Positions 16,419 through 27,746 of a stretch of 64,000 nucleotides of DNA are shown here, piece by piece. The DNA comes from JALYNX01 sp035292605 (lineage in GTDB: Bacteria; Actinomycetota; Acidimicrobiia; Spongiisociales; ZC4RG35), in contig DATDPT010000069.1 of NCBI GenBank assembly GCA_035292605.1, forward strand, positions 1 to 64,000, written 5' to 3'. Position numbers and translations under genes: made by a program. Every line of letters begins with the position of its first letter. Within the stretch, counting starts at the first letter, position 1. The notes beneath the pieces were generated by a model. That model ran no database searches. It saw nothing but the letters and a program-made list of their open reading frames with translations, and had not been told where the DNA came from.

Positions 16419-16999
16419 GGCTGGTCCGTTTTGGGACGCCACCCAGACAGGTTCATGACAAGGTGCGCAAGCCCCTAGCCGCAGCTGGCACCGCAGCGTT
16501 TCTGATAGTCCCAGGTGTCGTCGCCGGCCTACTCCCCTGGCTACTCACCGGCTGGCGTTTACGACAGCCTGCGCCATGGTGGGCCTGGCCTCCCCTGCGA
16601 GTAGCCGGTGGAGTCATGGTCGCTGCCGGTGCCGTCGTCCTCATCCAGGCATTCGTGCGCTTCGTTCTCGAGGGAGCCGGCACCCCCGCTCCGATCGCCC
16701 CGACCGAGCGCCTGGTCGTCGGAGGGCTCTACCGCTACGTGCGAAACCCCATGTATCTGGCGGTGGTTACGACCATCGTCGGGCAAGGGCTGGTGCTTGG
16801 CCAGTCCGGCTTGTTCGCGTATGCCGCGACCGCGGCAGGGGCCATGGCCGCCTTCGTCCACTGGTACGAGGAACCGGCTCTCCAAAGCAAATTCGAGGCT
16901 CAATACGAGGCCTATCGGCGTGCCGTGCCGGCCTGGTGGCCGCGCCGCCACCCCTGGCAGCCCGCCGGGGAGGACCGCCCGACTGCCGGCGAGCCCTAA
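16415..16999 (+). CDS. Isoprenylcysteine carboxyl methyltransferase-family membrane protein
   Basis: 194 residues, about four helices, with the ICMT/PEMT signature: GLYRYVRNPMYLAVV (about 108-122) and the C-terminal YEEPALQSKFEAQYEAYRR. GTG start overlaps the ATPase stop. These enzymes bind SAM at the membrane; the substrate in bacteria is generally unknown. Often linked to metal-resistance loci, including actinobacterial ones. Confidence 0.82.
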   Translation: MRLVRFGTPPRQVHDKVRKPLAAAGTAAFLIVPGVVAGLLPWLLTGWRLRQPAPWWAWPPLRVAGGVMVAAGAVVLIQAFVRFVLEGAGTPAPIAPTERLVVGGLYRYVRNPMYLAVVTTIVGQGLVLGQSGLFAYAATAAGAMAAFVHWYEEPALQSKFEAQYEAYRRAVPAWWPRRHPWQPAGEDRPTAGEP

Positions 17000-17131
17000 C
17001 CATGCCGCCGCGTTCGGCCGCTTTCGCTCGAGAAGTCTGAAACCACGGTTACGGTCACGAGAGGTGACGTGCAGATCCGATTGAGCGAGGGTTAGGGTGC
17101 CCATCCGCTGCAAGGAGATGAGACAAAGGAC

Positions 17132-18043
17132 ATGGCTGTTCTCGATTGGTTGTTGGATTCCGACCCCTCGATACGTTGGCAGGTCATGCGTGATCTCACC
17201 GACGAGCCGAACGACGTCATAGACGCCGAGCGCTCGCGTGTCGCCTCCGAAGGCTGGGGTGCCCGGCTGCTCGATCTCCAGGCGCCGGATGGCCAGTGGG
17301 GCGGCGGCAGCTATCACCCCTACTGGACTTCCACCACCTACACCCTGCAGCTGTTGCGGGATCTGGGCCCGGATCCGACGAACGACAGAATCCGCAAGGC
17401 GCTGATCCTCGTTCGGGACAGCCCTGTCACCACCCTCGATGAGAGTGGCCAGTCCTTTTTCCTCGGTGAAACCGAGCCTTGCATCAATGGCATGGTTCTG
17501 GCGATGGGTTCCTACTTCGGTGAGGCGAGCGAGGGGCTGGTCGATCGGCTCCTCGAGGAGCAGCTCGACGACGGGGGTTGGAACTGTGACGCTCCGCCGA
17601 GCACACGATCCTCGTTCGACACCACGATCTGTGTGCTCGAAGGGCTCTTGGAGTACGAGCGGGCGCGGGGTGCCGTTGCCCGGGTGACCGAGACCCGAGC
17701 ACGGGGACAGGAGTATCTCCTGGAGCGGCGCATGTTCCGGTCGCTGTCATCGGGTGAGGTGATCGATCCCAACTGGACCCTGTTCTCGTTCCCGAATAGG
17801 TGGCACTACGACGTGCTACGTGGGCTGGACTATGTGAGAAGTGCAGATGTCGAACCCGACGACCGGATCGCCGAGGCTGTCGAGTTGGTGGAGGAGAATC
17901 GGGGCGAGGGCGACCTTTGGCCGTTGCAGAACCCACATCCCGGTCAGGTTCACTTCGAGATGGACGAGGGAGCCGACAAACCCAGTCGCTGGAACACACT
18001 CCGCGCCCTACGAGTGTTGAACTGGGCCAGTCATGGCGGATGA
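17132..18043 (+). CDS. Alpha/alpha-toroid (prenyltransferase/squalene-cyclase-like) protein
   Basis: 303 residues without signal peptide. It contains QW-like toroid repeats (APDGQWGGGSYHPYWTSTTY; EEQLDDGGWNCDAPPS). The catalytic DxDD of squalene cyclases is not evident, so it may be a non-catalytic member. AAAGGAC precedes the ATG. It is the last gene before the first tRNA-fMet scar, hence possibly the last core gene on this side. Confidence 0.75.
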   Translation: MAVLDWLLDSDPSIRWQVMRDLTDEPNDVIDAERSRVASEGWGARLLDLQAPDGQWGGGSYHPYWTSTTYTLQLLRDLGPDPTNDRIRKALILVRDSPVTTLDESGQSFFLGETEPCINGMVLAMGSYFGEASEGLVDRLLEEQLDDGGWNCDAPPSTRSSFDTTICVLEGLLEYERARGAVARVTETRARGQEYLLERRMFRSLSSGEVIDPNWTLFSFPNRWHYDVLRGLDYVRSADVEPDDRIAEAVELVEENRGEGDLWPLQNPHPGQVHFEMDEGADKPSRWNTLRALRVLNWASHGG

Positions 18044-18120
18044 ACCCCCGGTCGTTGCCAGAAGCCCAGACCGTGCCCCGAAATCGGCAAACTCTTGCGG
18101 TGCAAGGGCCTTCGTTCGTT

Positions 18121-18160
18121 GCAGGGGCGGGATTTGAACCCGCGACCTTCGGGTTATGAG
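18121..18160 (-). repeat. tRNA-fMet 3'-half scar, copy A
   Basis: Minus-strand match to the 3' half of an initiator tRNA: anticodon loop CTCATAA (CAU), CCCGAAGG, and the T arm GCGGG-TTCAAAT-CCCGC. Core identity with copies C and D is 37 nt (18124-18160). The acceptor end has diverged and no 5' half is present, so it is not a functional tRNA. A decayed 5-bp stem (18094-18106) sits where the other copies have a terminator. Marks the left junction of accessory DNA. Confidence 0.85.
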
Positions 18161-18312
18161 TTGCTCGCCGGCCGTTCTGGTCAGTTGTCGTTGGTGCTCA
18201 ATAGTGCCCGCTACCTGGGCTTTCGCGGAATCGGTGTGATGCCTGGTGCCTGTGGATAACCCCTCGTGACAGCCCGTCCGTTAGAAGATCCGTTAGAAGA
18301 TCCGGGAGTGAT

Positions 18313-19092
18313 CTACTCGATCAAGGCGAACAAGTCGGCCACCACCAACTCAGCCGCGGCGTCGATGTCGTAGCCCTCTGGCCAGGCCGTCACCAGCGGG
18401 CGGATGTCTTCGCGAAAGGCGGGTCGGCTCACCTTCTCGCGCAAGTTCAGCTCGGCACGGCGTGCGGTGTACCCGTCGGGCCGGTAGGGACCGAAGGCGT
18501 CGACGATGGACGACGCCGGAACGCCGAGCCGGGTCAGGGCCAGCCAGAGATCGAAGAGGTCGCGCCCCTTCGATCGCTGGAAAAGGGCTCGGATCTTCGT
18601 GGCCACGACCTCGTCCAGGGTGAAGGTGAGCACGTCGGCGCTACCGGCGAACCAGGAGGAGTCAACGTGGAACGGGATCCGGATCGGAGGATTGGCGGGA
18701 GAACGCTCGAAGGTGTTGACCTCGACCTTGACCCGCATCGGGGCTGTACCGGTCTCGTGAGTCGATCGCAGGAACATCTTGGGGTGCTCTGTAATCCTGG
18801 TCCGCACTTGCATTCCGAGCCGCTGCCCAATCTCGGTGACCGTCCGAGTGACTTCTGCGATCCCGCCGCCCGTGGTCCGGACGTAGTCGAGGTCCTCGCT
18901 GTAGCGCAATGGCTCTGGCGCGTGGAGCTTGTGCAGACAGGTCCCGCCCCGGAATACCAGTTCCTCCCCCAGGTATTCGTCGTTGGCAATCTCGACGATC
19001 AGCCGGGACAAGAGCAGGTCCTGCTCGATCTGCTCAACTGTCGGCCATTGCACGGATCGACCCCATTCGGTGATGGCCGCCTGAGGGATCAC
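18313..19092 (-). CDS. abiEii: AbiEii-type nucleotidyltransferase toxin
   Basis: 259 residues from the GTG at 19092, which overlaps the antitoxin stop (GTGA). The NTase core is visible: FRGGTCLHK (~48-55) and RYSEDLDYV (~63-71) with the DxD metal ligands, then KVEVN and VVATKIRALFQRSKGRDLFDLW as in AbiEii/AbiGii toxins. These proteins modify tRNA or other RNA 3' ends and cause abortive infection or growth arrest; AbiEi counteracts them. Length is typical for the compact family. Confidence 0.9.
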   Translation of the reverse strand: MIPQAAITEWGRSVQWPTVEQIEQDLLLSRLIVEIANDEYLGEELVFRGGTCLHKLHAPEPLRYSEDLDYVRTTGGGIAEVTRTVTEIGQRLGMQVRTRITEHPKMFLRSTHETGTAPMRVKVEVNTFERSPANPPIRIPFHVDSSWFAGSADVLTFTLDEVVATKIRALFQRSKGRDLFDLWLALTRLGVPASSIVDAFGPYRPDGYTARRAELNLREKVSRPAFREDIRPLVTAWPEGYDIDAAAELVVADLFALIE

Positions 19093-19910
19093 GGCGACGA
19101 CTCCTCGTCCGGGTAGTCGACGACGAGCACGTTCCATCGTGGGTCGAGACTGCCGGACCGTCCGAAGTAGGGATCCAAAGGTGTCGGTGTTGTCCGCGAT
19201 GACGCAACAGGCAACAGAGGTTCGGTGTCCAATGGGACGTCGACCTGCTCGGCCATGTAGTCGAGGAGCCACCCGGTCCGCTGAACGACGGAGGCCGGAT
19301 AGCCGACGGCGATTTCAGCAAGACGAGCGACATCGAGTGCGTCTTCCATCAGCATGTCTCCGATGATGGTGGACACGTTGAACAGAGCTCCGCTGGCATT
19401 TGGGAACGCCACGAGATCGAGCACAGTGGCTTCTCGAGTTGAGACGCGCATGGTGCCGGTCGGAGTGTTGACGGCATCAACGGGACGATCCGACGTATGT
19501 ACCGAGGTGATGAACTCGATACGGACGCGCCCGAACGACCGATCACGGAGCCGCGCCGGGGTCATCACCTGGAAGACTTGGGGGCGCTGATGGGCGAACC
19601 CGTGGGTCTCAGCTGCCGAGAGGAGGCAGACGTAGTAGTCGTGGCTGAGATGGCGCATCATCGGATCCACGAAGTGAGCCGCCGGGATACTTCCCCAAGA
19701 GCGGAACTCCGGCGGGATGGCAACATACAATCCCTTCGTGGGGCTGAACAGGTACCCTCGCCGCCGTGCCTGAGCCAGCGACGGCGCGACATGAGATTCC
19801 GGGATGTTGAGAAGTCTGGCGGCCTCGCTGGTCGTCACCCAGTGTTGACCACGCGCCAGCAGCCAGTCAGCCAGCTCTCGAGGTTCAACCGAGCCCATCG
19901 CGTCAGTCAT
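19089..19910 (-). CDS. abiEi: AbiEi-family antitoxin
   Basis: 273 residues. An N-terminal winged helix (~10-60, HWVTTSEAARLLNIPESHV) is followed by the AbiEi C-terminal antitoxin domain (YYVCLLSAAETHGFAHQRP; TREATVLDLVAFP). It precedes and overlaps the toxin, the normal order. The ATG at 19910 is preceded on the minus strand by TAGTAT, six nt upstream, so the message may be leaderless. Inverted and direct GAGGTATC repeats upstream (19955-19998) are candidate autorepression sites. Confidence 0.88.
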   Translation of the reverse strand: MTDAMGSVEPRELADWLLARGQHWVTTSEAARLLNIPESHVAPSLAQARRRGYLFSPTKGLYVAIPPEFRSWGSIPAAHFVDPMMRHLSHDYYVCLLSAAETHGFAHQRPQVFQVMTPARLRDRSFGRVRIEFITSVHTSDRPVDAVNTPTGTMRVSTREATVLDLVAFPNASGALFNVSTIIGDMLMEDALDVARLAEIAVGYPASVVQRTGWLLDYMAEQVDVPLDTEPLLPVASSRTTPTPLDPYFGRSGSLDPRWNVLVVDYPDEESSP

Positions 19911-19954
19911 GTACCAATACTAACCGATCTCTTTAGATTCGGTACATAACAGAC

Positions 19955-19998
19955 GATACCTCACGAATTTGCGAGGTATCGGCTTCGCGTGAGGTATC
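19955..19998. promoter_or_regulatory. Candidate AbiEi operator repeats
   Basis: GATACCTC (19955-19962) is mirrored by GAGGTATC (19973-19980) and repeated directly as GAGGTATC (19991-19998). The set lies 45-90 nt upstream of abiEi. A second imperfect dyad, ACCGATCT/AGATTCGGT (~19924-19942), is closer to the start. Such repeats suit autoregulation by an AbiEi winged-helix protein. Confidence 0.55.
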
Positions 19999-20126
19999 AA
20001 CAGGGGCGATCGCGACGCAAACCCCTGCACGGACGCCCGTGTCCACTATTCCAGTGTCCTTTACTTAGTGACGCCCTAAGCTAAGCTTCTCTCATAACCT
20101 TTGCTTAGAAGGATCGGAACCGAAGG

Positions 20127-21395
20127 ATGGCTGAACTCCTCCGCAAACGATGGGAACCCCGCTTCCAAGGGATGACCCGCCGCGATCGGCAAGGCTGCAC
20201 CTACGACGCCTACCTCCCCGACCCGCTCGCCGGCTGGAACCTGACCCTGCCCGGCGACGTGGCCGCCGACATCGCCGACGCCGAGACTGCGATCAGAGAC
20301 CTCAACCAAGCTGGAACGACCCACGTCAGCCTCGAAGGACTGGCACGCTTCCTTCTCAGGGCCGAGTCGGTCGCCTCGTCGAAGATCGAGGGCCTCGACG
20401 CCGGAGCCCGTCGCCTGGTCGAAGCCGAAGCCCTCCTCGCCGAGGGCGGCGAAGCAGCCGACCGGGTCGCCGTCGAGGTCCTCGGCAACATCGCATCCAT
20501 GGAGTCCGCGATCGAGCTGGCAGACCAACCGCGGGACATCACCCTCGCCGATCTCCTGGGAATCCATCGGATCCTCATGGAGCGATCCCCAACCCCCAGG
20601 CTCGGGGGTGTCATCCGCGAGGAACAGAACTGGATAGGCGGCAGCTCATACAACCCCTGCAGCGCCACCTTCGTCCCACCGCCGGCCGAGTCCGTCAGGG
20701 AGCTCCTCGAAGACCTCACGGTCTACGTAAACGGAGATGAGCACCCGGCCCTCGTACAGGCCGCCATCGCCCACGCCCAATTCGAGACCATCCACCCCTT
20801 CGCCGACGGAAACGGGCGCACCGGCCGCGCCCTGATCCACATCATCCTCCGCCGACGAAGCGTCGCCCCCGCATTCGTCCCACCCATCAGCCTCGTCCTC
20901 GCCACCTGGACCGACGACTACATCTCAGGGCTAACCGCGTATCGTCACCTCCACCCGGCCGACAGCCCCGATCGCTCGACGGCAGCCCACATCTGGCTCC
21001 GCACCTTCGCCGGTGCCACGCTTCGGGCCTGCAACGATGCACAGGCCTACGCCGCTCAGATCGACGACCTCGTCGAACACTGGCGTAGCGCCCTCGGCGC
21101 CATCCGCAAGGGATCAGCCTTGGATCTCCTCCTCGACGTCCTCCCCGGCGTTCCGCTCCTGACCGTCGAATCAGCCGCCCGCCTGACCGATCGATCCGAC
21201 GTCGCCGCCGGCTCCGCGATCAACCGTCTCGCCGAAGCCGGGGTACTCGTCCAGCGCAACATCGGCAAACAGCGCTACCGCACCTTCGAAGCACCCGAAG
21301 TGCTCGAGCTCTTCACATCCCTGGAGCGAGCACTCGCCAGCCCAACGGGAGACACCGCAACCGAGCCACCCGTCCGACCGGTGCCCCGACGCTAA
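20127..21395 (+). CDS. Fic-family AMP-transferase with N-terminal inhibitory motif
   Basis: 422 residues. The Fic catalytic loop HPFADGNGRTGR is at ~223-234 (His 223). An N-terminal inhibitory motif of the (S/T)xxxE(G/N) type is at 84-89 (S-S-K-I-E-G), so this is a class II Fic protein that can hold itself inactive. The C-terminal ~80 residues (LLTVESAARLTDRSDVAAGS) form a winged-helix domain, common in this class. Start ATG after GAAGG. Repeated CTTAG words lie just upstream (20070-20110) and may be autoregulatory sites. Target protein unknown; it could be a stress or defence gene. Confidence 0.9.
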   Translation: MAELLRKRWEPRFQGMTRRDRQGCTYDAYLPDPLAGWNLTLPGDVAADIADAETAIRDLNQAGTTHVSLEGLARFLLRAESVASSKIEGLDAGARRLVEAEALLAEGGEAADRVAVEVLGNIASMESAIELADQPRDITLADLLGIHRILMERSPTPRLGGVIREEQNWIGGSSYNPCSATFVPPPAESVRELLEDLTVYVNGDEHPALVQAAIAHAQFETIHPFADGNGRTGRALIHIILRRRSVAPAFVPPISLVLATWTDDYISGLTAYRHLHPADSPDRSTAAHIWLRTFAGATLRACNDAQAYAAQIDDLVEHWRSALGAIRKGSALDLLLDVLPGVPLLTVESAARLTDRSDVAAGSAINRLAEAGVLVQRNIGKQRYRTFEAPEVLELFTSLERALASPTGDTATEPPVRPVPRR

Positions 21396-21625
21396 TCCTC
21401 GCTTGCGGCCGCCCGGAGCCGGTCCGTGATGTCTTCGGCATCCTCATGGTCGAGCAGGGCGCCGCGCATCATCACAACTGAGCCGTTCACGTGGCTGCGA
21501 AAGGTCGACCGGTCTCGGACCACTTCCACGGGGAGTAGAACCCCCCGTAGGACCGCGTAGTCGTAGTCACGAAACAGCACGAAGGCAGCGAGGTCGAAGT
21601 CCCACGATCGGAACGGTGAGGTCTG
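21392..21625 (-). pseudogene. C-terminal fragment of an unrecognised protein
   Basis: The frame reads DFDLAAFVLFRDYDYAVLRG and onward to a normal stop, with good coding character, but it is open upstream into a junction with an AraC-type remnant in another frame. The N-terminal part of this gene has therefore been lost. I do not recognise the family. Confidence 0.45.
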
Positions 21626-21649
21626 TAGTTGGCCGGCCCGCGGTGGAAG

Positions 21650-21885
21650 CAGACCTCCGTCACGCTCAGGTCGCCGAGGCGCAGCAGCGCCTTCGCCCGC
21701 TCGATGCGCCGGGTCATGAGGTAGGAGTACGGCGTCTCGGAGTACGCCGCCCGGAAGCGGCGGCTGAAGTGCGCGGGCGACATCAGCGCCGTGCGGGCCA
21801 GCGCAGGGACGTCGAGCGGCTGCGCGTACTCGCGGTCCATCCGGTCCCGGGCCTGGCGCAACAGACGCAGCTCATCTAAGTCGGC
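21650..21885 (-). pseudogene. Truncated AraC-family regulator
   Basis: The minus-strand frame encodes the first AraC helix-turn-helix (DVPALARTALMSPAHFSRRF) and the linker helix up to DLSVTEVCF, where the second helix-turn-helix should follow. Instead the sequence changes frame and runs into the fragment at 21392-21625. Roughly half the DNA-binding domain is missing, so it is unlikely to bind DNA normally. Confidence 0.65.
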
Positions 21886-21963
21886 GCTGATACACCCAGC
21901 CTACAAATCAACCTCGACGGCCATGCCCAGCCCGGACAACTGCTTACGAAACCTCGCTGGGCT

Positions 21964-24327
<2,364 letters not shown>

Positions 24328-24441
24328 GCTAAATCAGCCTGTCCGTAGGGCAAAACGAATCGACTAGAGCCGCCCGGGACCGGGGGACTCCGAAATGTTC
24401 GGCGACCGATCGCAACAGGGCCTACCGTCCACTTCGAAGAC

Positions 24442-24807
24442 TCAGCGCAGGGCCCGCCAGACCCCGATCGCGGCGAGGAGGACCGTCACGCCGATCTTGG
24501 TCAGGTCGACGACCGGCTTCACCTCGACACCTGACTTGGTGACCCAGATCACCGCAACCGGGCGGCCCTGCGACATACCCCCACCCCCGCCTCCCGAGCC
24601 CTGGCCGCGTTCCCCGGTGCGCTGGTCGGTGCCGGTCCCGGCACCGAATCCGAAGCCGCCGGCGCGCTCCCAAGCGCCGGCGAGTATCACCAGGTCCTCG
24701 CCGACCTTCTCGGGCTCGGAGAACACGGTGGTCGTCGATGCGTCACCAAAGATCTTGCCCAGCGCTTCGCCGACCTCGTCCACCAATGCGTCGTTCGTTT
24801 CCGTCAT
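24442..24807 (-). CDS. GerW/YtfJ-family protein
   Basis: 121 residues: a GerW-like core (VGEALGKIFGDAST, a FGFGAGTGTD turn, a Gly-rich run, then RPVAVIWVTKSGVEVKPV) and one C-terminal membrane helix. AGGAGG lies upstream of the ATG. The name comes from sporulation proteins, but the family is common in non-sporulating Actinobacteria; function unknown. Its start overlaps the stop of the gene at 24804-25061. Confidence 0.78.
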   Translation of the reverse strand: MTETNDALVDEVGEALGKIFGDASTTTVFSEPEKVGEDLVILAGAWERAGGFGFGAGTGTDQRTGERGQGSGGGGGGMSQGRPVAVIWVTKSGVEVKPVVDLTKIGVTVLLAAIGVWRALR

Positions 24808-25061
24808 AACCTGATCCTCCTGAATAAGAACAGCATGGCGACCAGGATCACCAGCACCACTCTGGCGATCATTACGTGGTCACTGACCTTGGTCTGGACT
24901 GACCCTCCCCAAACAACCCTCACCGGCCGTCTGTAGCCGATGCCCCACCCGGCCGCGGGTGAACCGACGTGAAGCCAGGTCGCGTGCGACACCAACTCGA
25001 CGGTCGCCCCGTCGACGTCGACCGTCTGCACGTCCACCCGGCGAGCTCGTGCCTCGATCAC
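24804..25061 (-). CDS. Small membrane protein paired with GerW-like gene
   Basis: 85 residues from a GTG start. The N-terminal two-thirds is soluble; the last ~20 residues (VMIARVVLVILVAMLFLF) form one membrane helix with a short basic tail. The ATGA overlap with the GerW-like gene suggests a two-gene unit. No family recognised. Confidence 0.65.
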   Translation of the reverse strand: MIEARARRVDVQTVDVDGATVELVSHATWLHVGSPAAGWGIGYRRPVRVVWGGSVQTKVSDHVMIARVVLVILVAMLFLFRRIRL

Positions 25062-25232
25062 GAGGCGATCCTACGTGTAGCCACGAGGCCTATCGATCGA
25101 CCGACCACCTCTGTGTGGCGGGCATCGGCACGTCGCCGCACCCGTGGCTCAGTGAACCAGTCGTTGTCAGCACGTTTCGGTCGCTTGCGGCAAGATGCCC
25201 GGGCATGGCCCACGGCGTAGCGTGAGTGGCGC

Positions 25233-26150
25233 ATGAAAAGGCCGCGCATCTTCCTCGGGTCGTCGGGCAAGCAGGCCAAATTGCTCCAAGCGATCACGCG
25301 CGGACTCGAGGACATCGCCGACGTCGAATCCTGGACGACCACGTTCAACCCGGGGCGGTCCACCCTTGAACGACTCGTCGAACTCACTCAGGAGGTCGAT
25401 TTCGCCGCGTTCGTGTTCGCCCAAGACGACTGGACCACGACGGATGCTTTTCATTCTGGCCAGGCGTCGCCGCGCGACAACGTGGTGTTCGAGGCCGGGC
25501 TGTTCGGCGGCGCGCTCGGCATCCGGCGCACGTTCATCCTCCACGCCAACGGTTCGAAGCTACCGAGCGACCTGCTCGGGCTGACCTCCGTCCGCTACGA
25601 CCCGTCCACCAACCCCTCAGAGATTCGCGCGATCATCCAGAAGCTCCGCAAGGCGATCGAGGCCGAGGGTCGACGCGGCCTGGTCGAGGGGCTGTGGTGG
25701 CAGCTCTCGCTTACCGTGCGGACCGAGGACGAACCGTCGGCGGTGAGCCTCATGCGCATCTCGCGGGACCGCGACGGTGGCCTGAACGTGACCGGCCGGG
25801 CCTGGCAGGAGGACGGCACCCTGTCGGCCCGCTACTGGAGCGAGGCTGCGAAGGAGCGCAGGGATCCGGCCGGCATCTTCTACTTCTGGAAAGGCGAGCG
25901 CCCCCGGCACCCGAATGCTCCCCATCTCGAGGGCACCGGCGAGATCAAGGTGGAGACCGCCGACCGCGCCACCGGGTACTTCACGACACGGTCGGATCGC
26001 GACGCCGGACTGAATGCCCGAACCGCCGGCGTCTACCTTCGAGCCGACCCTTCAGACTTCGAGGTGCTGGACGTCGGGAGCGAGGAGGAGCGGGCCCAGC
26101 TCATCTCACAGCGCCTCCGGGAATGGGAGTCGGCCTCGAACGCGTTCTGA
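25233..26150 (+). CDS. TIR-like (CAP12/PF10137 type) effector with unknown C-terminal domain
   Basis: 305 residues. Residues 1-~125 match the predicted nucleotide-binding TIR-like family used by CBASS and Pycsar effectors: PRIFLGSSGKQ at the N-terminus, FAAFVFAQDDW, and SPRDNVVFEAGLFGGALG, whose Glu is the expected NADase residue. The C-terminal ~150 residues are beta-rich (GLWWQLSLTV, GIFYFWKGERP, GYFTTRSD) and may sense a ligand or protein. No cyclase or other cassette gene is adjacent, so it looks like a stand-alone defence effector. It is divergent from the GerW pair. Confidence 0.82.
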   Translation: MKRPRIFLGSSGKQAKLLQAITRGLEDIADVESWTTTFNPGRSTLERLVELTQEVDFAAFVFAQDDWTTTDAFHSGQASPRDNVVFEAGLFGGALGIRRTFILHANGSKLPSDLLGLTSVRYDPSTNPSEIRAIIQKLRKAIEAEGRRGLVEGLWWQLSLTVRTEDEPSAVSLMRISRDRDGGLNVTGRAWQEDGTLSARYWSEAAKERRDPAGIFYFWKGERPRHPNAPHLEGTGEIKVETADRATGYFTTRSDRDAGLNARTAGVYLRADPSDFEVLDVGSEEERAQLISQRLREWESASNAF

Positions 26151-26292
26151 GCACCGACCGCTAGCCGTGCCCTTTTGGAAATACTCGATCAGAACGAAGA
26201 CGTCCTCGCTGCGCGTGAAGTCGGTTTCGGAGAGACGGAGATCCTCACGCTCCGGCCAGAGGCGTGATGACGCTCAATGGAGACAAAGGACT

Positions 26293-26321
26293 TGACAGCG
26301 GTTCGAAGCTTGGATATACCC
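26293..26321 (+). promoter_or_regulatory. Promoter of the sugar-uptake operon
   Basis: TTGACA (26293-26298) and TATACC (26316-26321) with a 17-bp spacer, a near-consensus housekeeping promoter. The expected start near 26328 is followed by the LacI-type operator at 26337-26350. Confidence 0.75.
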
Positions 26322-26336
26322 TCGTCTCAGCGGAAG

Positions 26337-26350
26337 TAAACCGCTTTACA
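26337..26350. promoter_or_regulatory. LacI-family operator 1
   Basis: Palindrome GTAAA-CCGC-TTTAC just downstream of the promoter. The same core occurs at 32003-32020 before the secreted amylase, so one regulator (the LacI protein at 30872-31897) probably represses both. A CG at the centre is usual for LacI-family sites. Confidence 0.8.
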
Positions 26351-26373
26351 TCCCTGCATCGCAACGAGGAGGC

Positions 26374-27711
26374 ATGATCCGAATGAGACGTAAGAGGGGA
26401 TTGGTACTGACTGTCGCTCTCTTGCTGGTGTTGGCAGCGTGTGGCGAGGAAGACGCTGAGACTCCGCAGACGACCGAACCCGCTTCGAGTCCGACGTCGA
26501 CCGAGGCGGAGGTGGGGGCGACCACAACAGTGGGTGCGGCGGAGCCGCAGACGATCACCTTCTGGCACTATTGGGACGGTCTGAATGGTGAGGTGATCGC
26601 AGAGCTTGCGGCTCGGTATGCCGAAGAGACGGGTGTGACTGTTGAGCCGACGTTCTTCGGCTATGGGGACCTGCTCACCAAGCTCTTGACCACCGGTGGC
26701 GGTGCCGAAGGACCGGACCTGGCGATCGCTGACCTGGTGTGGATGCCGAAGTTGGCCGAGTCCGGCGCGCTGGTCGCCTTGGACGAGTACGTCGACGCGG
26801 GGGGAGTCGACGTGGACGATTTCTACTCGGAGCTGCTCGGGATCAACCGATACGGGGGGCAGCTCTACGGGCTCCCGGTAAGCACGAACAACCTCGAGTT
26901 GTTCTACAACAAGGCCTTGTTCGAGAGCGCCGGGCTCGACCCGGAGTCGCCACCTACCAATTGGGATGAGCTACGGACCGCCGCTGCGGCCTGTGCTGAC
27001 CCTGGCTCGGGGGTGACAGGCATGGAGCTGTACACCGAGCCGGGCGAAGGATTGACCTGGCAGTTTCAGGTGTATCTGTGGCAGGCGGGCGGCGAATTCT
27101 TGAACGATGATCTGACTGCTGCCGCCTTCAACTCGCCGGAAGGCGCGGCGGCACTCCAGTATTGGGTGGATCTCATCGATTCGGGCGAGTCAGGTGTGGT
27201 GCCTTGGGGCCAGTTTGGGCAGGGAGCGGCCTGCATGGCGATGGACGGTTCGTGGATGGTTGGCATCTGGTCGGCTGACCCACCGTTCGAGTTCGGCACA
27301 GCCAGCATGCCCTACCCATCAGATGGCAACATGGCGACCAACATGGGTGGCGAACAGGGGTTCATCATGGCGACTGATCCCGCGGTCCAGCAGGCTGCGT
27401 TCGACTTTCTGGCCTGGTTCACCAGCCCAGAGATCCAGGTCGAGTGGGATCAACGCACCGGGTTCATGCCGGTAAGGGCTTCGGTCGCCGAGGACCCGGA
27501 TTATCTGAGCTACATCGAATCCAACGAACCGCGTTACCTACCGTTCGTGGAGAGTCAGCAGTATGCGAGGAGCAGACCGGCGGTTTCGGTCTACCCGGAA
27601 ATCTCGGACGCTTTCAGCCGAGAGCTGGAACGCGCATTGTTGGGAGATGCCAGCGTCGCCGAGGCTCTGGCCGCGGCGGAGACAGCGGTCAACGAACTCC
27701 TGGGTGGCTGA
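26374..27711 (+). CDS. Sugar ABC transporter substrate-binding lipoprotein
   Basis: 445 residues. A basic N-terminus, hydrophobic stretch and lipobox LLVLAAC mark a lipoprotein; a Thr/Ser/Pro linker follows, then a cluster-B/D solute-binding fold (ITFWHYWDGLNGEVI; LPVSTNNLELFYNKALFE; GDGS-like MAMDGSWMVGIW). GAGGAGG precedes the ATG. Neighbouring permeases, GH13 enzyme and LacI regulator indicate malto-oligosaccharides or a similar alpha-glucan product as ligand (inference). Confidence 0.92.
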   Translation: MIRMRRKRGLVLTVALLLVLAACGEEDAETPQTTEPASSPTSTEAEVGATTTVGAAEPQTITFWHYWDGLNGEVIAELAARYAEETGVTVEPTFFGYGDLLTKLLTTGGGAEGPDLAIADLVWMPKLAESGALVALDEYVDAGGVDVDDFYSELLGINRYGGQLYGLPVSTNNLELFYNKALFESAGLDPESPPTNWDELRTAAAACADPGSGVTGMELYTEPGEGLTWQFQVYLWQAGGEFLNDDLTAAAFNSPEGAAALQYWVDLIDSGESGVVPWGQFGQGAACMAMDGSWMVGIWSADPPFEFGTASMPYPSDGNMATNMGGEQGFIMATDPAVQQAAFDFLAWFTSPEIQVEWDQRTGFMPVRASVAEDPDYLSYIESNEPRYLPFVESQQYARSRPAVSVYPEISDAFSRELERALLGDASVAEALAAAETAVNELLGG

Positions 27712-27746
27712 GCTCTCCGATCAGCCGGGGCCAAAGCCGTTGATGG

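Noticed and set aside
17800..18159. Protein-like frame ending in GAGFEPATFGL over tRNA scar A
   Set aside because: This peptide is the well-known mistranslation of a tRNA 3' end, not a gene product.
18121..18160. Possible complete tRNA-Met genes at the four CAU repeats
   Set aside because: All four lack the 5' acceptor strand and most of the D arm; flanking sequences differ at each copy, so they are scars.
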